Source: Pararhizobium arenae (lineage in GTDB: Bacteria; Pseudomonadota; Alphaproteobacteria; Rhizobiales; Rhizobiaceae). From it: DNA of 64,000 nucleotides. The notes under the pieces are model-generated. The model was not told where the DNA came from and did not search any database. It worked only from the letters and a program-made list of their open reading frames with translations. The position numbers and the translations under genes are program-made. The DNA lies in contig NZ_MOOY01000007.1 of NCBI RefSeq assembly GCF_001931685.1, forward strand, positions 50,129 through 114,128. Reading direction: 5' to 3'. Shown piece by piece: positions 8,358 through 17,344 of the stretch (its first letter is position 1; every line of letters begins with the position of its first letter).

Positions 8358-10247
8358 TCACACCTCCAGCAATACGGGGAGGCTGACCTTCCCGGATTTC
8401 ACTAGGCGTCTTGCATGACGGGCCGCAGCCCAATAGTCGCGCCGAAGTCCACTAGCAATTATCTTTCTGCCGACGGCCTTTATTATCGCTAACAAGGCTT
8501 TGCCTTGGATGACCCAGCGTTGATGTGAAACCTCGTAGCGCTGATTTTTTACTCCCGCGTGGCAAAGGTACAGATCAACCAGGTTGGAGAACGTTGGCTC
8601 GAACACGAAGTCATCTGTTACCTCGCCGTCCAGCTCCAATTGGGTCATGCCACATGCGCTCATGACGCCGGTGTGGAGAGCTACCATGCGGAAATGCGTT
8701 CTTGTTTCGTCGCTTATGTTTAGCTTAAGCGCGATACGCTTGTTTAGGGTAAGTTCCTGTATGCACCCTTGCATCACCCTTACGGAATCCTCGTAGGTGC
8801 GGGCAGCTTGTTGATCCACGAAGTAATTCGTGGCTAGAACTTTGCTGGACCGATGACCTGCGATTTCGGCAATAAAGCTCGGCTCATAACCCGCCGTCGA
8901 CAGCGTGTTGAGGAACGATTTTCGCATTGCAGAGAATGTCGCGCCCTTTCTAGTCAGCGGGCCTTCGGGCATCAGAACGCCGGGGTCACGATCAGCCTTG
9001 ACCACCGTGTCAGTTCGTTGGCTGAGCGCATAAAAGAACAGGTTTTCCGTCTCACCCTTGGCCCAGCTGCGGCTCAATGCCTGTAGCTTCTCGAAGCGAT
9101 CAAGGATTTGAATTAGTTCAGACTCCGGTGCCAAGCTCGTCTGTTCGTCAGCCTTGGCCAAACGCAATTCGTTCGCAACTTCGTCCCAGTGCGATTTCAA
9201 ATCCATTTCAGCGATCCCACGCACGACCGCCGCCATTTCCTTGCCAGCATGGACCATGTGTCCGGCGCGGTTTTTGAAGTTCGCCAGGACTTGTTCCGAG
9301 CCGAGAAGAACCGAAGATGATGTTCGGAAGGCATAGGGCTGTTTGGGCAATCCCTGTATAGGTTGGCGGTTCCAGCCGGTGTCTGTGCAAAAAATCACCT
9401 GCACGGCCTGGTTCGCGCGAAATGTTGGTCCAATACAAGCAAGGACGGTGTCTGCGACGGTCGTATAGTTTAGAACGTCCTGACTGGTTTGGATGTCGAG
9501 ACCAAACCCACGCCATATCTCCGCGTCTTTGAGCTGATCTATCCGATCTGCGAGTGGGACTGACCAGGTCATGCTGAATTGGGAACGACCATTCGTTTCC
9601 CACGACCGAATTTCGTCCACGATCAACCTTTTCAGGGTCTTGACCGCTTTTTTATTCTTCACCCAGGAGCATTCGTTGTTCAGAACGCACTGACCGAAAT
9701 GGAAGATTTTTTCGTATCGCTCAAAAACCTCTAACGCGGCCTTTCTAAGTAAGGCGAGGGCCACCGCATCGCGACGCTCTGGCTCAACCCCCTCGAATTC
9801 CGGCCAGTCCAGGGTACCCAGTGAGGTGTAGTTCCCGCCATCGTGATGAGAGCCCATCGGCATGGTTCGGGGGTCGATTTTCGGGAAGCTTTCGGGGTCG
9901 AACTCCCTAAGCTTGTTCAGCGCCTTAAGGAGATGATCGCGTTGAGCACGTATCGACCCGCTCTTCCAGACGCCGATTTTTTGCAGACCATCGACCCAGC
10001 AAAGGATCGCGCTACGGATTGCTCCTAGCGTTGCATGCGAGTCTACATCGCGATTGTCATTGGCTACATACGCTCGCATCCATTCGGCTTCGGAGGTGTC
10101 TGACGTGGCGACCCAGCCGAAGAACCGCTTCGCTCCCGCTGTCTTGTGTCCGCTTCCTACGATCTCTTCTAGTTTAGCAATTACTGGATTATCGAGCTTT
10201 TCGCGGACCTCTTGCCATGTCGGTACCGGGTCTAATGCTGCTGCCAT
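8358..10247 (-). CDS. Tyrosine recombinase 1 of the element (629 residues, divergent active site)
   Basis: First gene of the recombinase operon, starting about 125 bases from the recQ junction. The C-terminal part has a recognisable tyrosine-recombinase pattern: arginine in DTGWNRQPI (R294), FSAMRKSF (R442), AGHRSSKV (H465) and LATNYF (Y475). The histidine usually three residues before the second arginine is replaced by serine (S439), so activity may be reduced or the protein may mainly bind DNA. TnpB of Tn554 is similar in length (about 630 residues), but I cannot judge homology. The start ATG has AGGA at a good distance. An inverted repeat lies in its upstream region. Confidence 0.82.
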   Translation of the reverse strand: MAAALDPVPTWQEVREKLDNPVIAKLEEIVGSGHKTAGAKRFFGWVATSDTSEAEWMRAYVANDNRDVDSHATLGAIRSAILCWVDGLQKIGVWKSGSIRAQRDHLLKALNKLREFDPESFPKIDPRTMPMGSHHDGGNYTSLGTLDWPEFEGVEPERRDAVALALLRKAALEVFERYEKIFHFGQCVLNNECSWVKNKKAVKTLKRLIVDEIRSWETNGRSQFSMTWSVPLADRIDQLKDAEIWRGFGLDIQTSQDVLNYTTVADTVLACIGPTFRANQAVQVIFCTDTGWNRQPIQGLPKQPYAFRTSSSVLLGSEQVLANFKNRAGHMVHAGKEMAAVVRGIAEMDLKSHWDEVANELRLAKADEQTSLAPESELIQILDRFEKLQALSRSWAKGETENLFFYALSQRTDTVVKADRDPGVLMPEGPLTRKGATFSAMRKSFLNTLSTAGYEPSFIAEIAGHRSSKVLATNYFVDQQAARTYEDSVRVMQGCIQELTLNKRIALKLNISDETRTHFRMVALHTGVMSACGMTQLELDGEVTDDFVFEPTFSNLVDLYLCHAGVKNQRYEVSHQRWVIQGKALLAIIKAVGRKIIASGLRRDYWAAARHARRLVKSGKVSLPVLLEV

Positions 10248-10256
10248 AATGATTCC

Positions 10257-10300
10257 TATTGCGAAGGTATATAAGAAACGCTATATATTCCTTCGCAATA
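10257..10300. promoter_or_regulatory. Inverted repeat upstream of the recombinase operon
   Basis: Arms TATTGCGAAGG (10257-10267) and CCTTCGCAATA (10290-10300) form a perfect 11-base inverted repeat around an AT-rich centre of TATATA runs. It sits 10 to 53 bases upstream of the first recombinase start and 71 bases from the recQ junction. It could be an operator for the operon, with the TATATA stretches serving as the -10 region, or a recombinase arm-type site at the end of the element. Confidence 0.6.
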
Positions 10301-10344
10301 AATTGAATTTATTACGAAAAAGTTATGGCTGCCTTATACCTTCT

Positions 10345-10374
10345 GTTTTCGCAAAACGGGAAAACGAATTCGTA
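10345..10374. other. Probable right attachment junction of the element in recQ
   Basis: An inverted repeat, GTTTTC (10345-10350) and GAAAAC (10360-10365) with nine bases between, lies immediately before the first RecQ codon that matches the family (GTA at 10372). Tyrosine recombinases usually cut within a short spacer between inverted core arms, so the crossover probably lies between about 10345 and 10376. The RecQ-like frame GTA TCA CAA TGG after the junction reads V-S-Q-W of the conserved block that normally follows DEAHC. The exact crossover cannot be set without the left junction or an empty site. Confidence 0.55.
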
Positions 10375-11760
10375 TCACAATGGGGCCATGATTTTCGGCC
10401 GGAATATCGCGAACTCGGCCAGCTTGGCGAACATTTTCCAGGTGTTCCGCGCATTGCGCTGACGGCAACGGCCGATCCGCATACGCGCGAAGATATTATA
10501 GAGCGGCTCGGATTGCAGCAGGCGAAGGTTTTTTCGACCAGTTTTGACCGCCCCAATATCGCTTACGAAATCGTCGAGCGCGACCAGCCACGACAGCAGC
10601 TCCTGCGTTTCCTGTCTCGCCACGAAGGGTCGAGCGGCATCGTCTATTGTTTGTCGCGCGCCAAGGTCGAGGATACCGCCGAGTGGCTGAACACACAGGG
10701 CATCCGGGCCTTGCCCTATCATGCCGGCATGGACCGGGCGATCAGAGATTCCCATCAGGATGCGTTCCTGAAGGAGGAAAACCTCTGCCTTGTCGCCACG
10801 GTCGCCTTCGGCATGGGTATCGACAAACCGGATGTGCGCTATGTCGCCCATCTCGATCTTCCGGGCTCCGTGGAGGCCTATTACCAGGAAACCGGCCGCG
10901 CCGGGCGCGACGGACTGCCATCTGACGTGTGGATGGCCTATGGCATGGCCGACGTCATCCAGCGACGGCGGATGATCGACGAAGGGCAGGCCGCCGAGGA
11001 GATCAAGCGGGTGGAGCGCGCGAAGCTCAATGCGCTGCTCGCCATCTGCGAGACCGCATCCTGCCGCCGCCAGGCGATCCTCGGTCATTTCGGGGAAGCG
11101 CATCCCGGTCGATGCGAAAGTTGCGACACCTGCCTTAAACCGGTCGAGACCTGGGACGGCACGGAGGCAGCGATCAAGGCGCTGGCCGCCGTCTACCGAA
11201 CCGGCGAACGTTTCGGCACCGGCCATGTGATCGACGTGCTGATGGGCGTTGCCAACGAGAAGACGGAGCGCTTCGGCCATATCGATATGCCGGTCTTCGG
11301 GGCGGGCAAGGATATTCCGGCCAAGACGTGGCAGTCCGTCTTCCGCCAGCTTCTGGCGGCCGGCCTGATCAGTGTCGATCATTCCGCCTTTGGCGCGCTG
11401 AAGCTGGAGCCAGAATCCTGCGCGGTTTTCAAGCGCGAGCGCGAATTGCGCTTTCGCAAGGATCGACCTTCGCTCGGAAAATCTCAACGCAAGGGATCGC
11501 CTGCCGCCGCCGCCCGCAGCACGCTTTCGGATCGTGATGGCGAGCTTTTCCAGGCGCTGCGCTCCTTGAGGGCGACGCTTGCGAAGGATCTCAACGTGCC
11601 GCCTTATGTGATCTTCCCCGATACGACGCTGATCGCGCTCGCCAGGGAGCGTCCGTCCGATGAGGATGAACTGCTCGATATCCCCGGCATCGGTCAGTCG
11701 AAGCGCGAGCGCTACGGCGATATCTTCCTGAAGGCTATCCGGGATCATGAAGGTGGTTGA
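10372..11760 (+). pseudogene. recQ: 3' part of recQ, interrupted by the mobile element
   Basis: The remaining 462 codons encode the RecQ DNA helicase from just after the DEAH box onward. They include the aromatic-rich loop ([12 protein letters not shown]), motif III (ALTATA), motifs IV to VI ([35 protein letters not shown]), the zinc-binding cysteines (CRRQ and CESCDTC), the winged-helix RQC part and a C-terminal HRDC-like domain. The Walker A motif and DEAH box are absent, so this fragment cannot hydrolyse ATP. The open frame continues upstream to 10054, but that extension is antisense to the recombinase gene and has no RecQ similarity. The missing 5' part should lie beyond the far end of the element. 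Confidence 0.88.
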
Positions 11761-11763
11761 GAG

Positions 11764-11788
11764 GCGGGCTCGCTGAACCCGCTTTTTT
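11764..11788 (+). terminator. Terminator after recQ
   Basis: GCGGG (11764-11768) pairs with CCCGC (11778-11782) across a nine-base loop and is followed by six T. It stands three bases after the recQ stop. Confidence 0.7.
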
Positions 11789-11838
11789 GTGGGATACAGG
11801 CAAACGGAACTTCCAGAGTCCTCACGGAGGAGCATCGC

Positions 11839-12471
11839 ATGTCGTCGCTTGAACTGTTTGCCACATTCCTGATCACGACGGCGATCTTTGCCTATATTCC
11901 CGGTCCCGCCATGCTCTATGCGGCGGCCCAGACGATGGCGCGCGGACGCTGGTCGGGCATGATGGCGACGCTCGGTATCCATATCGGCTGCTATGTGCAT
12001 GTGCTTGCCGCGACGGCGGGTCTTTCGATCCTTTTTCAGGCGGTGCCGACGCTGTATGTCGCCGTCAAGCTCATGGGCGCGGCCTATCTTGTGTGGCTCG
12101 GGGTTTCGCTCATGCGTGCCAAGGTCAATGGCGAGGCGAGCGTCTCCGGCATCTCGCCCAAATCCGGCCGGCGCGCCTTTCTGGAAAGCGTGACCGTCGA
12201 GGTGCTCAATCCGAAAACCGCGATCTTCTTCCTCGCCTTCCTGCCGCAGTTCGTCGATGTTTCCGCCGGCTACCCGGTCTGGCTCCAGTTTCTGGTGCTT
12301 GGCACGATCGTCAACTGTATCTTCTCGTCCGCCGATATCGTCTGCGTCCTGCTGGCCGGCGCGGTGATGAAACGGTTGCGGCAATCCGGGACCGCCCAGC
12401 GCATGCTCCAACGGGCAGGCGGTACCGTTCTCGTCGGGCTGGGCGCCCATCTCGCCCTGCAGAAAAGCTAA
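11839..12471 (+). CDS. LysE/RhtB-family amino acid exporter
   Basis: A 210-residue inner-membrane protein with about six hydrophobic segments. The family's N-terminal signature is present (AIFAYIPGPAMLYAAAQTMA), followed by a glycine-rich second helix and a hydrophilic loop around residue 95-110. LysE/RhtB proteins export amino acids such as lysine, threonine or homoserine, usually with the proton gradient. GGAGGAGC lies just before the ATG at 11839. The gene ends one base from the stop of the convergent SDR gene. The substrate cannot be predicted. Confidence 0.88.
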   Translation: MSSLELFATFLITTAIFAYIPGPAMLYAAAQTMARGRWSGMMATLGIHIGCYVHVLAATAGLSILFQAVPTLYVAVKLMGAAYLVWLGVSLMRAKVNGEASVSGISPKSGRRAFLESVTVEVLNPKTAIFFLAFLPQFVDVSAGYPVWLQFLVLGTIVNCIFSSADIVCVLLAGAVMKRLRQSGTAQRMLQRAGGTVLVGLGAHLALQKS

Positions 12472-12472
12472 T

Positions 12473-13243
12473 CTACATTCTGACCGTCATGCCTCCATCG
12501 ACGGTCAGGACATGGCCGTTGACGAAGGAAGCGGCAGGGCTTGCGAGAAACAGTGCCGCTCCGGCAATTTCGTCGGGTCGCGCCCAGCGTTGAACGGGGA
12601 TGCGCTGGCGCACAAAGGGCATCAGCTCTTCATTTGCGGCCATGGCCGCGTTGGTCTCGGTCGCAAACCAGCCGGGCGCGATGGCGTTGCTGGTGATGCC
12701 GAAAGGACCGAATTCGACTGCCATCGACCGCATCAGCCCTGTCAGGCCCTGCTTGGCGGCGGGATAGATACCATCCCCGGGCATGGCGACCTGACCGTTG
12801 ATGGACGTGACGGAGATCAGCCGACCGTATTCGTTCTTCCGCATCAGCAGGGCGGCATCCCGCGAGAGGATGGCAGAGGCTGTCAAGTCTGTGCGAATGA
12901 GTTCGTCGATCGCCGCGTCATCCATCTCCGCCAGCGGCCGGCGGTCGCGGGCGCCGACATTGTTGACGAGGATGTCCAGCCGACCATGCCTGTTTTCGAT
13001 ATCCGTCAGGGTTTTGCGCTGCGCTTGCCGGTCGGCAATATCGAAGGCTGCTGCCTCGGCGCTGCCGCCATCTGCGACAATCCTGCTGACTGCATTTTCC
13101 AGCGTCGCAGCCGTCCTGCCGGTGATGACGACGTGCGCCCCGGCTTCCGCAAAGGCGCGCGCCATTTCGAAACCGAGGCCTCGACCTGCACCTGTAACCA
13201 GCGCCACCTGACCCTTGAGGGAAAAACGATCGAAAATGCTCAT
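12473..13243 (-). CDS. SDR-family NAD(P)-dependent oxidoreductase
   Basis: A classical short-chain dehydrogenase of about 256 residues. Visible are the cofactor motif TGAGRGLG near the N-terminus, NNVG in place of NNAG, the catalytic serine in [13 protein letters not shown] with the catalytic Tyr and Lys, and the C-terminal [12 protein letters not shown]. It resembles gluconate 5-dehydrogenase-like enzymes, but the family is too broad to name a substrate. Family similarity begins at [11 protein letters not shown], so ATG 13243 is preferred; ATG 13279 would add 12 residues, and neither has a strong ribosome binding site. The gene is divergent from the BASS transporter, with a palindrome between them, so the two may share a regulator. 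Confidence 0.85.
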   Translation of the reverse strand: MSIFDRFSLKGQVALVTGAGRGLGFEMARAFAEAGAHVVITGRTAATLENAVSRIVADGGSAEAAAFDIADRQAQRKTLTDIENRHGRLDILVNNVGARDRRPLAEMDDAAIDELIRTDLTASAILSRDAALLMRKNEYGRLISVTSINGQVAMPGDGIYPAAKQGLTGLMRSMAVEFGPFGITSNAIAPGWFATETNAAMAANEELMPFVRQRIPVQRWARPDEIAGAALFLASPAASFVNGHVLTVDGGMTVRM

Positions 13244-13303
13244 GGGAGCTTGATGGCATGGGATGACATGATTTTCCATCGAAAAGGCCAGATTTCGCGA
13301 CGT

Positions 13304-13327
13304 ACCGTACCGTACGGTTCCTTGACA
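13304..13327. promoter_or_regulatory. Palindromic operator with adjacent -35 element
   Basis: ACCGTAC, one base, then GTACGGT (13304-13318) forms a perfect palindrome, with an extra GTACC unit before it. A TTGACA -35-like hexamer follows at 13322-13327, oriented toward the BASS transporter gene. The palindrome lies between two divergent genes and is a good candidate binding site for a dimeric repressor of the TetR or GntR kind. No such regulator gene is adjacent. Confidence 0.55.
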
Positions 13328-13380
13328 TCGACAAGCCGTGGACGTAACCGGCTCCGATATTTACAATGGAGGAGGCCAAG

Positions 13381-14340
13381 GTGAAGGCTGTTGCATCATT
13401 CTCGACGTTTGTCGGCAAGACATTCGCGATCTGGGTTATTCTGTTTGCCGTTCTGGGGTTCTTCTTTCCCGAGACCTTCAAGCAGATCGCGCCTTACATC
13501 GTGACCCTGCTCGCCATCATCATGTTCGGCATGGGGCTGACGATTTCGGTCGAGGATTTCAAGGAGGTCGCACGCCGTCCGTTTGATGTCGGCATCGGCG
13601 TTGTCTCCCAGTTCGTCATCATGCCGTTGCTTGCTGTCGTGCTCACCAAGATCATACCCATGTCGCCGGAGGTTGCAGCGGGCGTGATCCTCGTCGGCTG
13701 CTGCCCGGGCGGCACATCCTCCAATGTGATGACCTATCTTTCCAAAGGCGATGTGGCGCTCTCCGTCGCCTGCACAAGCGTCACGACGCTGGCGGCACCG
13801 GTCGTCACCCCCTTTCTGGTCTGGATGTTTGCCAGCCAGTATCTGCCGGTCGATGGCTGGGCGATGTTCCTGAGCATCGTCAAGGTCGTTCTGGTGCCGC
13901 TGGCTCTGGGCTTCGCTTTGCAGAAGTTGCTGCCGGGCGTCGTCAAGGCTGCAGTTCCGGCGCTTCCGCTGGTCAGCGTCGTCGGCATCGTGCTGATCGT
14001 GTCTGCTGTGGTCGGGGCGAGCAAGCCGGCAATTGCCGAGTCCGGCATCATGATTTTCGTCATCGTCGTGCTGCATAACGGTCTTGGATATCTGCTCGGC
14101 TTCTTTGCTGCCAAGGCAAGCGGGCTTTCGCTGGCCAAGCGCAAGGCGATCGCCATCGAAGTCGGCATGCAGAACAGCGGCCTGGGTGCGGCACTCGCCA
14201 ATGCCTACTTCTCGCCGGTCGCCGCTGTGCCGAGCGCTATCTTCAGCGTCTGGCACAATATTTCCGGCGCGCTGCTCGCCAATGTGTTTGCCCGCAATGT
14301 CGATGAGGATGAGAGCGGCAAGGTTGTCCCTGCCAAGTAA
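13381..14340 (+). CDS. Bile acid:sodium symporter (BASS) family transporter
   Basis: A 319-residue integral membrane protein with about ten hydrophobic segments. Family features are the glycine-rich GCCPGGTSSNVMTYLSKGD segment near residue 110 and the C-terminal EVGMQNSGLGAALA motif, both associated with substrate and sodium binding in BASS proteins. Bacterial members import organic anions such as pantoate, pyruvate or sulphated compounds; the substrate here is unknown. GTG 13381 is chosen because GGAGGA sits seven bases upstream; the in-frame ATG at 13366 lies before that site. It is divergent from the SDR gene and preceded by a palindromic operator. Confidence 0.85.
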   Translation: MKAVASFSTFVGKTFAIWVILFAVLGFFFPETFKQIAPYIVTLLAIIMFGMGLTISVEDFKEVARRPFDVGIGVVSQFVIMPLLAVVLTKIIPMSPEVAAGVILVGCCPGGTSSNVMTYLSKGDVALSVACTSVTTLAAPVVTPFLVWMFASQYLPVDGWAMFLSIVKVVLVPLALGFALQKLLPGVVKAAVPALPLVSVVGIVLIVSAVVGASKPAIAESGIMIFVIVVLHNGLGYLLGFFAAKASGLSLAKRKAIAIEVGMQNSGLGAALANAYFSPVAAVPSAIFSVWHNISGALLANVFARNVDEDESGKVVPAK

Positions 14341-14348
14341 AAATTGCG

Positions 14349-14376
14349 ATGGAAGGCGGCTTTTGTCGCCTTCCAT
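14349..14376. terminator. Hairpin after the BASS transporter gene
   Basis: ATGGAAGGCG (14349-14358) and CGCCTTCCAT (14367-14376) form a perfect ten-base stem with an eight-base loop, nine bases after the stop. There is no T tract after it, so it may stabilise the mRNA end or terminate weakly. Confidence 0.55.
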
Positions 14377-14482
14377 GCTCCTGTCGCGATAGCGCCGTGT
14401 ATCGCCGCTGTCCTCGGCTGTCTTGAGAGTTCGAATATGCTAGGTCTTGGCCGCAATGCCATCCAGCCTGGAGTGCGACGTC

Positions 14483-15673
14483 ATGACCTCTGCCTTTATC
14501 GACCATTTGACCAGCGAACTCGAAGGCTTGAAATCGGCCGGCCTCTATAAGTCCGAGCGGGTGATTACCTCCAAACAGAGCGGCGAAATCCAGGTCGCGT
14601 CCGGCCAGAAAGTTCTCAATTTCTGCGCCAACAACTATCTCGGCCTTGCTGATAACGAGGAGCTGGCCGACGCCGCCAAGACGGCGCTGGATCGCTACGG
14701 CTACGGCATGGCCTCGGTGCGTTTCATCTGCGGCACGCAGGAAGAGCATAAGCAGCTGGAGGCGCGTATCTCCTCCTTTCTCGGCATGGAGGATACGATC
14801 CTCTATTCCTCCTGTTTCGATGCCAATGGCGGTCTGTTCGAGACGCTGTTGTCGGAGGAGGATGCGATTATCTCCGATGCGCTGAACCATGCCTCGATCA
14901 TCGATGGCGTGCGGCTCTCCAAGGCAAAGCGCTTCCGTTACGCCAACAACGATATGGCTGCGCTGGAGGAAGAGCTGAAGAAGGCGGAAGGCAGCCGTTT
15001 CAAGCTGATCGCAACCGACGGCGTGTTTTCCATGGACGGTATCATCGCCAATCTTGGCGGCGTCTGCGATCTCGCGGAAAAATACGGCGCCATGGTCATG
15101 GTCGACGACAGCCATGCGGTCGGCTTCGTTGGCAAACATGGCCGGGGCTCTGCGGAATATTGTGGTGTCGAGGGGAGGGTCGATATCATCACCGGCACGC
15201 TCGGCAAGGCCCTGGGCGGCGCTTCGGGCGGCTATACCTCCGGCAAGCAGGAGGTGGTAGACTGGTTGCGGCAGCGCTCGCGGCCCTATCTGTTTTCCAA
15301 CACTCTGGCGCCGGTCATCGCTGCCGCCTCGCTTAAGGTGTTCGATCTGATCGAGCAGGGCGATGCGCTGAGATCCCGACTTGAAGCCAATTCCGTGTTG
15401 TTTCGCACCGAAATGGCGAAACTCGGTTTCAGGCTGGCGGGCGAGGGGCATCCGATCATACCCGTGATGCTCGGCGATGCGGCGCTGGCGCAGGAGATGG
15501 CGGCCCGCATGCTGGAGAAGGGTGTCTATGTGATCGGATTCTCGTTCCCCGTCGTGCCCAAGGGGCAGGCGCGCATCCGCACCCAGATGTCGGCTGCCCA
15601 CAGCGAGGCAGATGTTCGCAAGGCCATTGCTGTCTTTGAAGATGTCGGACGCTCTCTGGGCGTCATCGCTTGA
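14483..15673 (+). CDS. kbl: Glycine C-acetyltransferase (2-amino-3-ketobutyrate CoA ligase)
   Basis: A 396-residue PLP enzyme of the alpha-oxoamine synthase family, which cleaves 2-amino-3-ketobutyrate with CoA to glycine and acetyl-CoA. This is the second step of threonine breakdown after Tdh. Visible are [10 protein letters not shown] near the start, [33 protein letters not shown] with the PLP aspartate region, and [10 protein letters not shown] with the PLP-binding lysine. Length matches the family. ATG 14483 agrees with the family N-terminus; an upstream in-frame start at 14447 would add 12 atypical residues. Its partner tdh lies 636 bases downstream on the same strand, with an opposing gene between them. 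Confidence 0.95.
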   Translation: MTSAFIDHLTSELEGLKSAGLYKSERVITSKQSGEIQVASGQKVLNFCANNYLGLADNEELADAAKTALDRYGYGMASVRFICGTQEEHKQLEARISSFLGMEDTILYSSCFDANGGLFETLLSEEDAIISDALNHASIIDGVRLSKAKRFRYANNDMAALEEELKKAEGSRFKLIATDGVFSMDGIIANLGGVCDLAEKYGAMVMVDDSHAVGFVGKHGRGSAEYCGVEGRVDIITGTLGKALGGASGGYTSGKQEVVDWLRQRSRPYLFSNTLAPVIAAASLKVFDLIEQGDALRSRLEANSVLFRTEMAKLGFRLAGEGHPIIPVMLGDAALAQEMAARMLEKGVYVIGFSFPVVPKGQARIRTQMSAAHSEADVRKAIAVFEDVGRSLGVIA

Positions 15674-15683
15674 TACGATGCAG

Positions 15684-15710
15684 AAAGCCCGCTGCGGCGC
15701 AGCGGGCTTT
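15684..15710. terminator. Bidirectional terminator between kbl and the DUF1236 gene
   Basis: AAAGCCCGCTG and CAGCGGGCTTT form a perfect eleven-base stem around a five-base loop, flanked by A and T runs. It serves the convergent kbl and DUF1236 genes. Confidence 0.8.
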
Positions 15711-15725
15711 CAAAGCGTTTGGCAC

Positions 15726-16115
15726 TCAGTTCAGAACCTGAACGACCGTGTAGGTGTTGGGATCGACGATTACACGCTGGTTGTTGACAACGGTGTAGGC
15801 GTAGCGCGGGTCCTCCTGCACGGGGACAAGCACGACATCTCGCGGAATGGGCTTGCCGATAACGACCGGCTGCTGAACGACGACAGACTGCTGGACCGGC
15901 TGCTGCTGCACATAGGTCACGACCTTGGCCGGGGGCGGGTCGATTGTGCCGGCGGCAACGGCACCGACGACAGCACCGACGCCGGCGCCAACAGGACCGC
16001 CAACGATCGCGCCGGTGGCTGCACCGCCGACCATGCCGGTCACGGTTGCTTCCTGGGCGGCTGCCGTGGTTGCGAAGGCTGCAAGGGCAGCGGTAACGAT
16101 AAGCATCTTCTTCAT
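15726..16115 (-). CDS. DUF1236 family secreted protein with glycine zipper
   Basis: A 129-residue exported protein. Residues 1-20 form a typical signal peptide ending in AAAQ. Residues 25-57 are a glycine zipper (GMVGGAATGAIVGG and a second similar stretch), a membrane-associating pattern. The rest is rich in Gln and Val, with a C-terminal YTVVNNQRVIVDP segment typical of DUF1236 proteins, which are common in rhizobia and have no known function. The gene sits opposite to and between kbl and tdh, and shares a bidirectional terminator with kbl. Confidence 0.82.
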   Translation of the reverse strand: MKKMLIVTAALAAFATTAAAQEATVTGMVGGAATGAIVGGPVGAGVGAVVGAVAAGTIDPPPAKVVTYVQQQPVQQSVVVQQPVVIGKPIPRDVVLVPVQEDPRYAYTVVNNQRVIVDPNTYTVVQVLN

Positions 16116-16309
16116 GACGTTCTCCTTTCAATTCGATGGCCGGAGAACGCGGGGCATGCGGTTTCGTTCCGATGCCGTTAATGATGCCGGGGTTGAAGAA
16201 CACCCGGTATGCGTCATCAAGGGACGGATTCCGGGGCTGTAAAGCAGCCGGAGGACTTGCTACTGTCCGCCTCGGAAAAGGCCCGGATCGGCCTGTCGTG
16301 GAGAAAACG

Positions 16310-17344
16310 ATGACCAATATGATGAGGGCGCTGGTAAAGGCGAAGCCGGAAGTCGGGCTCTGGATGGAGCACGTGCCGGTTCCCGAGCCGGGGCCGAACG
16401 ATGTGCTGATCCGCGTGCGCAAATCGGCTATCTGCGGCACGGATGTCCACATCTGGAACTGGGACAGCTGGGCCCAGAAGACCATCCCGGTGCCAATGGT
16501 CGTCGGCCACGAGTTCGTCGGCGAAATCGCCGAGATCGGTACCTCCGTCACCAAGTACAAAGTGGGCGAGCGGGTTTCGGGCGAAGGCCATATCGTCTGT
16601 GGCAAATGTCGCAATTGCCGGGCAGGCCGCGGCCATCTCTGCCACTATACGAAGGGCGTCGGCGTCAACCGGCCGGGTTCCTTTGGCGAGTTTGTCTGTA
16701 TTCCCGAATACAATGTCGTGCCGATCCCTGACGACGTGCCGGACGAAGTCGCGGCGATCTTCGATCCCTTCGGCAATGCCGTGCACACGGCTCTGTCTTT
16801 CGATCTCGTGGGCGAGGATGTCCTCGTCACGGGTGCAGGTCCGATCGGCATCATGGGCGCCATGGTTGCCAAGCGCTCCGGCGCGCGCAAGGTTGTCATC
16901 ACCGACATCAATCCCGTGCGTCTCGATCTCGCTCGCAAGGTCGGCATCGACTATGTGGTCGATGCCTCCAAGCAGGATCTGGCCGATGTCATGAGCGAAA
17001 TCGGAATGACCGAAGGGTTCGATGTCGGCCTTGAAATGTCGGGCGCGCCGCCTGCTTTCCGTTCGATGATTGATACGATGAACAATGGCGGCAAGATCGC
17101 CATTCTCGGCATCGCGCCAGATGGTTTCGGCATCGACTGGAACAAGGTGATCTTCAAGATGCTGACGCTGAAAGGCATCTACGGCCGCGAGATGTTCGAG
17201 ACATGGTACAAGATGATCGCCTTCGTGCAGGGGGGGCTCGACCTTGCGCCGATCATTACCCATCGCATCGCCATCGACGATTATCGCGACGGCTTCGAGG
17301 CGATGCGCTCGGGCAATTCCGGCAAGGTGGTGATGGACTGGTAA
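16310..17344 (+). CDS. tdh: L-threonine 3-dehydrogenase
   Basis: A 344-residue zinc-dependent medium-chain dehydrogenase that oxidises L-threonine to 2-amino-3-ketobutyrate with NAD, the substrate of Kbl. Visible are the catalytic zinc residues CGTDVHIW and GHEFVGE, a structural zinc site with four close cysteines ([15 protein letters not shown]), and a Rossmann motif [10 protein letters not shown]. Length matches E. coli Tdh (341). ATG 16310 has GGAG six bases upstream; the open frame extends to 16136, but that part has no family similarity. Confidence 0.95.
   Translation: MTNMMRALVKAKPEVGLWMEHVPVPEPGPNDVLIRVRKSAICGTDVHIWNWDSWAQKTIPVPMVVGHEFVGEIAEIGTSVTKYKVGERVSGEGHIVCGKCRNCRAGRGHLCHYTKGVGVNRPGSFGEFVCIPEYNVVPIPDDVPDEVAAIFDPFGNAVHTALSFDLVGEDVLVTGAGPIGIMGAMVAKRSGARKVVITDINPVRLDLARKVGIDYVVDASKQDLADVMSEIGMTEGFDVGLEMSGAPPAFRSMIDTMNNGGKIAILGIAPDGFGIDWNKVIFKMLTLKGIYGREMFETWYKMIAFVQGGLDLAPIITHRIAIDDYRDGFEAMRSGNSGKVVMDW

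Larger units (their letters stand above)
1..10371. mobile_element. Right part of an integrative element inserted in recQ
   Basis: Everything left of about 10371 appears foreign to the flanking chromosome. Homology to RecQ starts abruptly at 10372 inside a highly conserved helicase motif, and the sequence to the left carries a four-gene recombinase operon reading inward from the junction, then an XRE regulator and a small cargo operon. The base composition is visibly less GC-rich than the region after 10.4 kb. The left end is not in the window, so total size and flanking repeats cannot be seen. Multi-recombinase modules are known from Tn554 (tnpABC), RIT elements and GMT islands. This one has three recombinases of unusual length plus a small protein, and I could not assign it to any of them. 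Confidence 0.8.

Noticed and set aside
10054..10371. Upstream extension of the recQ reading frame
   Set aside because: The frame is open but is antisense to the recombinase 1 gene and shows no RecQ similarity; an accidental fusion, not the N-terminus of RecQ.
3748..10374. Naming the module as a RIT element, Tn554-type transposon or GMT island
   Set aside because: The number, order and lengths of the genes differ from what I know of these groups, and homology cannot be tested without a search.
10375..12450. Long leftward open frame (691 codons)
   Set aside because: Antisense to recQ and the LysE gene, with shadow composition (many Arg, His and Gly) and no domain; the forward genes have clear motifs.
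13396..15601. Two long leftward open frames
   Set aside because: Antisense to the BASS transporter and kbl genes, both of which have full family motifs.
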